Source: Sipunculus nudus (taxonomy: Eukaryota; Annelida; Sipuncula; Golfingiida; Sipunculidae). From it: a stretch of DNA of 64,000 nt. Each line of letters starts with the position of its first letter. Position 1 is the stretch's first letter. Location: the NCBI GenBank assembly GCA_026874595.1, contig CM049313.1:49775659-49839658 (forward strand), in the 5' to 3' direction. This document shows, one piece after another, positions 58,195-64,000 of this stretch. A model generated the notes under the pieces. The model searched no databases, had not been told where the DNA came from, and saw only the letters and a list, made by a program, of their open reading frames with translations. Position numbers and translations under genes: made by a program.

Positions 58195-58543
58195 CTGAAA
58201 AACTAGTCAAAGACCTAGGTCAAGATCTCACCCTCGCATCTGCAGGTTTAACACTTTTTGTTTAATTAGTCGCATGTCATTAAAATGTGGTTTAATTTCT
58301 CATACAATTAATCACACAGACAAAGTAGAAGAACGAAACACAATCGCAAATAGAAAACTTTCATTTTTAAACCTGGCACGCTCGCCATGTGTAGAGGTCA
58401 ATTTATTCTGCCCGTAATGACATGCATACACAGACACTCACAATTTATTCTAATTCATTATTTTCAATTATTGTATATATTTAATACATATTTAAATTTG
58501 TTCTTTTTGTCACATTTAGAAATTAATAAAAAGCGAAAAAAGG

Positions 58544-58625
58544 ATAAATAATGTATTCATTATGTAAAAACTGGAAAGATTAACGATAAATAATGTATTC
58601 ATTTTGTAAAAACTGGAAGGGTTAA
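58544..58625 (+). repeat. 41-bp tandem duplication
   Basis: GATAAATAATGTATTCATT.TGTAAAAACTGGAA.G.TTAAC is present twice, at 58544 and 58585, with three differences. Confidence 0.92.
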
Positions 58626-61600
58626 CGGAACCTATGATGAAATAACGCTTTGCGGTAGAAGGTCAAATTATTGTAGCTTTTGCACTATGTAACACTACGT
58701 TCTGATTAGCAACATTATATAAAGTTCCGTAGTATAACATTATTTATATCTGATCTTTTTTAAATGTGTCAGGTAATTTTATTTACTTTTACTTAATTTT
58801 TATTCTATCCCTGACCATATCAGTGTCCATTCAATTAATCAGTCAATGCTTCTCAAATAGAATAATTTGGGAAAGTGCAATATGTCTGTATGATGCAATT
58901 TGCAGACACATATAAACATGACAAAATGTGATTACACAAAACCATCAAGAGCATATATTCCAGTAAAAGGCAATGTGATTAACAGTTATAAGACATTATA
59001 ATTATATATTATACCCTACGTATGCAGCATGATGACCAACCGTTAAGAAATTTCCCGTACAAGCCTCAGCGCAACTCACCCTGAATTTAAAGTATTTTCC
59101 AGGCTTTGATAACCCTTACAATGGACTGCCTACATGTGGAAAAAACATCACTTTTAATTTTGCAAAAATATAGATAACAAAGTTTTTTATTTAATTTAAA
59201 AGGAGTTAAAAAGGTCATCTATATGATTTTCTACAATTAACAGGTCCCTTCCCCTCCAGATTTTCGTAGAAATTATTTAAATTTGATCCGAATAACAGAC
59301 AAACCAGCCAACAAACAAGCAAACAAATAGACATCAATTGAATCACTAACTCATTCGCTGAAGTAAAAATTTTGTTACTTTCGTTGAAATCAAATTAGTG
59401 GTTTTTACGTAATCCGGCTTACATACAAACAAATAAAGAAACATGGCTGAAAACAGGTGTGTGTGTGTGTGTGCATGATTGTATAAAGGTTTCCTTTCCT
59501 CAGTCCATGTGTAAACATGTATGGTATGAAGACGTAATTATTTCATACTGAGGAATTAAATTTTAGTTCTAGTCTTATATATATTTGCCAAAATTATTTG
59601 CATAGAAAAAAATAATCACTGCTATAAAATATGCAGTAAGACCTCGGAATTATATGTTAGGTGATCTGCTGCGGTTGACTTAATAATTGTGACTCTCGGG
59701 GCAGCTCTTATGAAGCTGCTTTGGCGGAGACGCCAAGCGAATGTTCTTGTGGTTATATCGTCAATGTTCCACTGATGATATATAGAAAAACGGTTTATAT
59801 TATGTCACACTCTATATATAACTGTCATTATTAAATGTTCTGTTTAAGGAATCTTACGCGATAATGACTAGATATGTGAACATGTTAACATTTATTTAGC
59901 TTTGAGATGAAAATAAAAACAGCTGGCAGAATCGATTTGTTATTATCTAAACTTTACAATTGGTCATTACCTATACGTCATTGGACTGTAACCGATTAAA
60001 AAAATAAATGCTTGGATATGGCGTCGACTGCCTCTTAGATTATCAATGTGTTAAAGCATATATCCAGTATATTATTAGATCCTTTAAATCTTCTCATGGA
60101 CGTTTATATAAAGGATCCACAAACTAAAACCATCATCGTTTTATGAAGTACATAGATATTTCTTTAATAATGTCGGTCTCAAGTAAGCATGTTGTAAGTT
60201 ACAGAACTAGAGCAATCAGTTATATATAGAACTTAACTTTACTTTAACGTAATGTGACCATGGACATGTCTCAACCTGCTTTTTTAACCTGGCGGGCGTA
60301 CCATGTTATATCCCCTCTCACTTTGCTACTTTAGTTAAACTTATTGACCCTTACTGCAATTAGTAAAATTAACAAAATTATTGCATAATGTCAAAAAGTT
60401 TGTAAAAAATCAATCAACTGCAATGTTTCAGAATTGTATAAAATAACATAATGACTGATAATATTACACGATTCCCCCTTTACCACGACATTGTGGTACT
60501 GAAAATAAAAAAACAACAGGTTTTAAAGATTTTTTAAAAATTGTTACTTCTTGTTGGTTTCCCATGTTATTTTATTCTCAAATTGCTTCAAAATAGCCTT
60601 AATTTTTATAAACTTATTTTTTTACTCCAACACGGCAGTAGGGGGCCCTCCTACGCCAACCCCCGCAGCCGGTACACATGCACACTAGAGAGTCGCGGTG
60701 CCCTGAAAATATAAGGTTTCTGCCACTTCCCCCCCCCCTCCATGACATAAGCATTATTATTACACAGTATTGTCAAAATGGGGAGGCGGTTGATATGGTA
60801 TGCTCCTATATCTGATCGAGGTCTCCCCCCCCCCCCCCCCCCCACCTAACACACACACCACCACACCCACACTGCTAATGGAAATTGTGCCCCTGAATGT
60901 GTCTGTTGAATCGGACAATTACCTTAGAAACATGACGCGGTGACCCCAGCGACATATGGATTGTCGTTGACGCCAGCGGCAGATGCACTGTCGGCAATCT
61001 TCCGCACGTCATATCGGCCGGAGAGCATAAAGTGTGTGTTACTTGGTGCGTTTGTTTAAATGCTTGAAAAGCAAGAATAATGCAATTCTTTCTCAGTGTT
61101 GTGCCCTCGGGCGTGTACTGTCTGGCCACTAAACCATACATTGTCGTCAGACCTGACTAACATCAGAGCTTAATTGTTGCTCACTCTCTCTCTCTCTCTG
61201 TGTCTCTGTTTTCATGTGATCATACTAGACCGTTTTATGTTACTAAGCCATATAAACAAAAAATAATCAAATTGGAACGCCAGCCTGTGTTATTTGGGAA
61301 ATAAACTTCAGTAAGATGATGTCTCATTCATACTATCGATAGAATAATCTGACACTGAGCCTTCCTGCAGATACCATAGAAGGGAATATCAATGAATGAT
61401 GCACTGTGGAGATCCGTGATAATAGATTTACGGAAATATTTATATAAATAAGTGTATATTTTGGTCAGAATCTATTCTTCAGCGGGTGACCTACGGTGAT
61501 AGATGTGCTTTTAAAAAAGAAAAATGTAGGAGCGTGTCTGTCACAGTTGATATTTCTGATTCTAAGAGTCAATTCATGGTTCAGTCAATATCACTTACGT

Positions 61601-64000
61601 CAGTAAATGTGAGTGAAGACAACATGTGTCGTCTGCTGAAGATGGAACATGTCTAGATGAAATATCGTCGACAACGTTTTCATTTTAAGTGCGGCGGTGG
61701 TAGCAGGAAATTCTAGAGTATGGGCTGTCAAAAGATGTTTTTATAACATATCAAGGCCCCCTAAGAAAATGTTGGTGATCTAACAGACGTCAGTCTTTGG
61801 CTCCTCGGCAGCAAACTGAAGCTTAAACTGTAGTGGTCAAATTTATACAAAAACTAAAATCGTCTATCGATGTATCATGTAAATATAGGAGAGGAGAATA
61901 ACAAATTGAATGAGCAAATTTTGATCTTTTCGTTATTTCAATTAAACCATAAAACAATCTCATTTTCAGCTGTGAGTAATACACAGTCATTTTGCAGTAA
62001 GATAGTAGTATGTAGTATAATTATTTTAAAATATACATCTTTTAATGAAATAGTAGACCGGTGAAGCATATATAGGCCTATACGCACGGAACGTGGTGGG
62101 AAACTTGCTTTAAAATTAGGTATGGCATCGTCCCAAGGACAGGGTTCTTCTACTAGGGCACATTTAACACCAGATCTTTGCAAACATAAATGTTTTTTTT
62201 TTAGAATTTTCTTAGCAAATAATTTGTCCTAAAAATTGATGGTCAAGAAGGACTGATTGAAGAGAGTGGGGTCACTACCTTGTTAAATGTGCCTTAAAGA
62301 GAGTTCAACAATCGTCATGAAACACTAGTATTTATGGCTGACAATGGATTATTGAGCTTTGCACTTATTTTGATATGTCACAATGGTTTTTTAACTTTTA
62401 TTATTGTTATTGCTATTATTATTATTATTATTATCGTTTTGTCATTTTTCGATCATTTTCCTTTTATAATGAATTTTAACTGTAAAATATATACATCACG
62501 ACATAGCTCAATCCTTCCTAAATATTATAAATTCCTTTAATTATTTAATATTTCTTACTTTTGTATCGAGAGGACTGACCCAACTGTTTTTGTGTTCGGG
62601 GATTTTCAACAAAAATAAATTATCCATTGTAAGTCCTTAACTTCCCTGCACCAGGAGTTTCGACAAGCTTTTCATTGCCCTAAGAAGCAGGATGAGGGGC
62701 CAATCAGGGAAAGCTGAGATGGGCCGATCGACTCTCAGCACAGATGATGAATCATTGACAATTCTGGTTAAGTAACTTTGAGTAGTGGCAGCAGTTGTAA
62801 GCAATGACATTATCAGTCGTCTGCCAAGGATGATACATGTCATCATGGATTCTTCTTCTTTATTATTTTGAGCAAAAACTCGGTCACCTGTATTCAATGA
62901 TTCATGCCAGGGTACTCTTATCGGAAGGAGACAGACTTGTCCCTAAAGCTTCCGGAACTGGCGCCCAGACAGCACTTTCGTCTGGCTGAGCAGCTCCGGA
63001 AAATCGCTGTGCAAAATATCCAACCCTTGAAATGAATTTCAGATCTGTCCAGCAGAAATCACTGAATTGGAAGCTGGGCCTTTTTCGTACTTTCAAAAGG
63101 ATATGTTCCCAATGCCTCAATTGGTCATCCCCAAAATGTGATTGATCCGCCTAACAGTTAGTCAACTGTTCCATAACCCTGTTCCTCCCTTTCATATAAT
63201 CTCAATAAAATTCACTAGAAACATTTTGAGATATTTCAGATAAACGCAGTTTGGAACCAGGATAGGCGGCTTCCGCTCCCCGATTTTTAATAAGTTATGT
63301 TGTCATATGTATATCTAGTTTATTTTCCTACTCTCGTCCGGAAGGCCAGTTCAAATAACACTAAAACCATCATAAAAAATTCTGTTAAACCTTCATTTTA
63401 CTGCGTCTTCACTATGAGTTGATGGCTGCTCTGCTCTGCGAATATGACATCACAATTGGGACATCGTTATCTTATTAACTTCCGATGAAAGTTTAAATGT
63501 ACCTTGTTTGTCCGTACCATATCTAAAACGTAAACGGGTGAGCCAAGCAGGACAACAGGCATAATATAACTGGATCCATATCCATTTTTTTTATTTAATT
63601 TACCGATCCGTCACAATTGTCTATTCTTCTGTGGTCTCTGGTCAATCGTTTCCCAAAAAGATCATTGAACTTCATTGAAAACTTTTTTAATCATAGCTCG
63701 TACAGAGTCAACCCATGCTGAAAGCATAACCTCCATCCCCACCTCTGTTGGCGGTGGTAGTAAGCTGATTGACGTATTAACCATTAACACCAATGTGGAG
63801 TGTATGAAATATTATCAAATATTAACACAGAAAAACCAACGATTTCTTTCATAGTGTTTATTGTTGATTCATTCCCGTGTTAGCTAGAACCTTTTGAAGC
63901 TAGCTCGGTATGTATTGCTAGGTTCTATACTGCGTACTCAAATGCCTTGGCATTCAACTGGGATATCATTAGTAAGCATAACACATAACAAGTTATAGGA
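58626..64000. other. Gene-free AT-rich block with low-complexity tracts
   Basis: Tracts include (GT)n at about 59458-59473, a C-run at about 60826-60843 followed by CA repeats, (CT)n at 61183-61199 and (ATT)n at about 62400-62434. A CAGACAAACCAGCCAACAAA tail at about 59297 resembles the end of the 7975-type repeat. On the minus strand, 62637-63120 is open in two adjacent frames with mixed composition but without ATG starts or a recognised domain. Confidence 0.45.

Noticed and set aside
62637-63120. Two adjacent minus-strand frames (86 and 72 codons) with mixed composition
   Set aside because: All three frames of this segment look similarly protein-like, the 72-codon frame starts with TTG, and no motif could be recognised. 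May be an old element; not enough to call.
1-64000. CRISPR arrays, operons, phage or bacterial features
   Set aside because: No regularly spaced identical repeats with unique spacers, no ribosome-binding-site/ORF organisation and no long ORFs; the sequence is typical of animal nuclear DNA.

Overview
This window looks like non-coding, transposon-rich nuclear DNA from an invertebrate animal, most likely a mollusc and probably a bivalve. The evidence is AT-rich sequence, about eight (TA)n tracts, runs of G or C of 10-20 bases, tRNA-headed SINEs, hAT-type and other terminal-inverted-repeat (TIR) elements, CR1/L2-type LINE remnants, and long repeats of the style seen in bivalve genomes (an end with CTGAGCTATAGCGATCACC followed by CGTCCGT runs; tails of CAGACAAACAGACA followed by CCCCGCCGC). 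The species cannot be named from the sequence. There is no operon, long ORF, rRNA gene or convincing intact tRNA gene. Most open frames above 60 codons are chance frames, lack an ATG, or are translations of repeats.

Layout. 0-5 kb: an LTR-like segment whose 3' end is duplicated in tandem, a long dispersed repeat (second copy at 14.2-15.5 kb), a SINE and one unexplained 168-codon ORF. 5-20 kb: mostly featureless AT-rich sequence with microsatellites and an inverted-repeat pair at 12.5-13.0 kb. 20-28.7 kb: a mobile-element cluster with a tandem SINE, a second LTR-like segment, two related hAT-type elements (one with a perfect 8-bp target-site duplication), a 24-nt hairpin between direct repeats, and a 439-bp element with roughly 80-bp TIRs, followed by a CpG-richer block with CCAAT and GC boxes. 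30-36 kb: nested repeats, including one element cleanly inserted into another repeat and a recurring 12-bp palindrome. 37-44 kb: two copies of another dispersed repeat and two LINE reverse-transcriptase fragments on the minus strand that together span one RT domain. 46-56 kb: duplications, an inverted tandem SINE, a 42-bp minisatellite, a MITE, and a second array of the same 12-bp palindrome with a 278-bp period. 56-64 kb: almost nothing recognisable.

Possible host coding sequence is limited to short segments bounded by good splice signals with consistent phase (36084-36248 +, 51195-51407 +, 58075-58194 -) and a few small ORFs. None matches a family I can name. The window could be intergenic DNA or part of one or more large introns. 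I found no compelling new multi-gene system. The most interesting signals are the recurring palindrome in two separate repeat families, the roughly 250-bp tandem tRNA-headed monomer, and the nested or interrupted elements.
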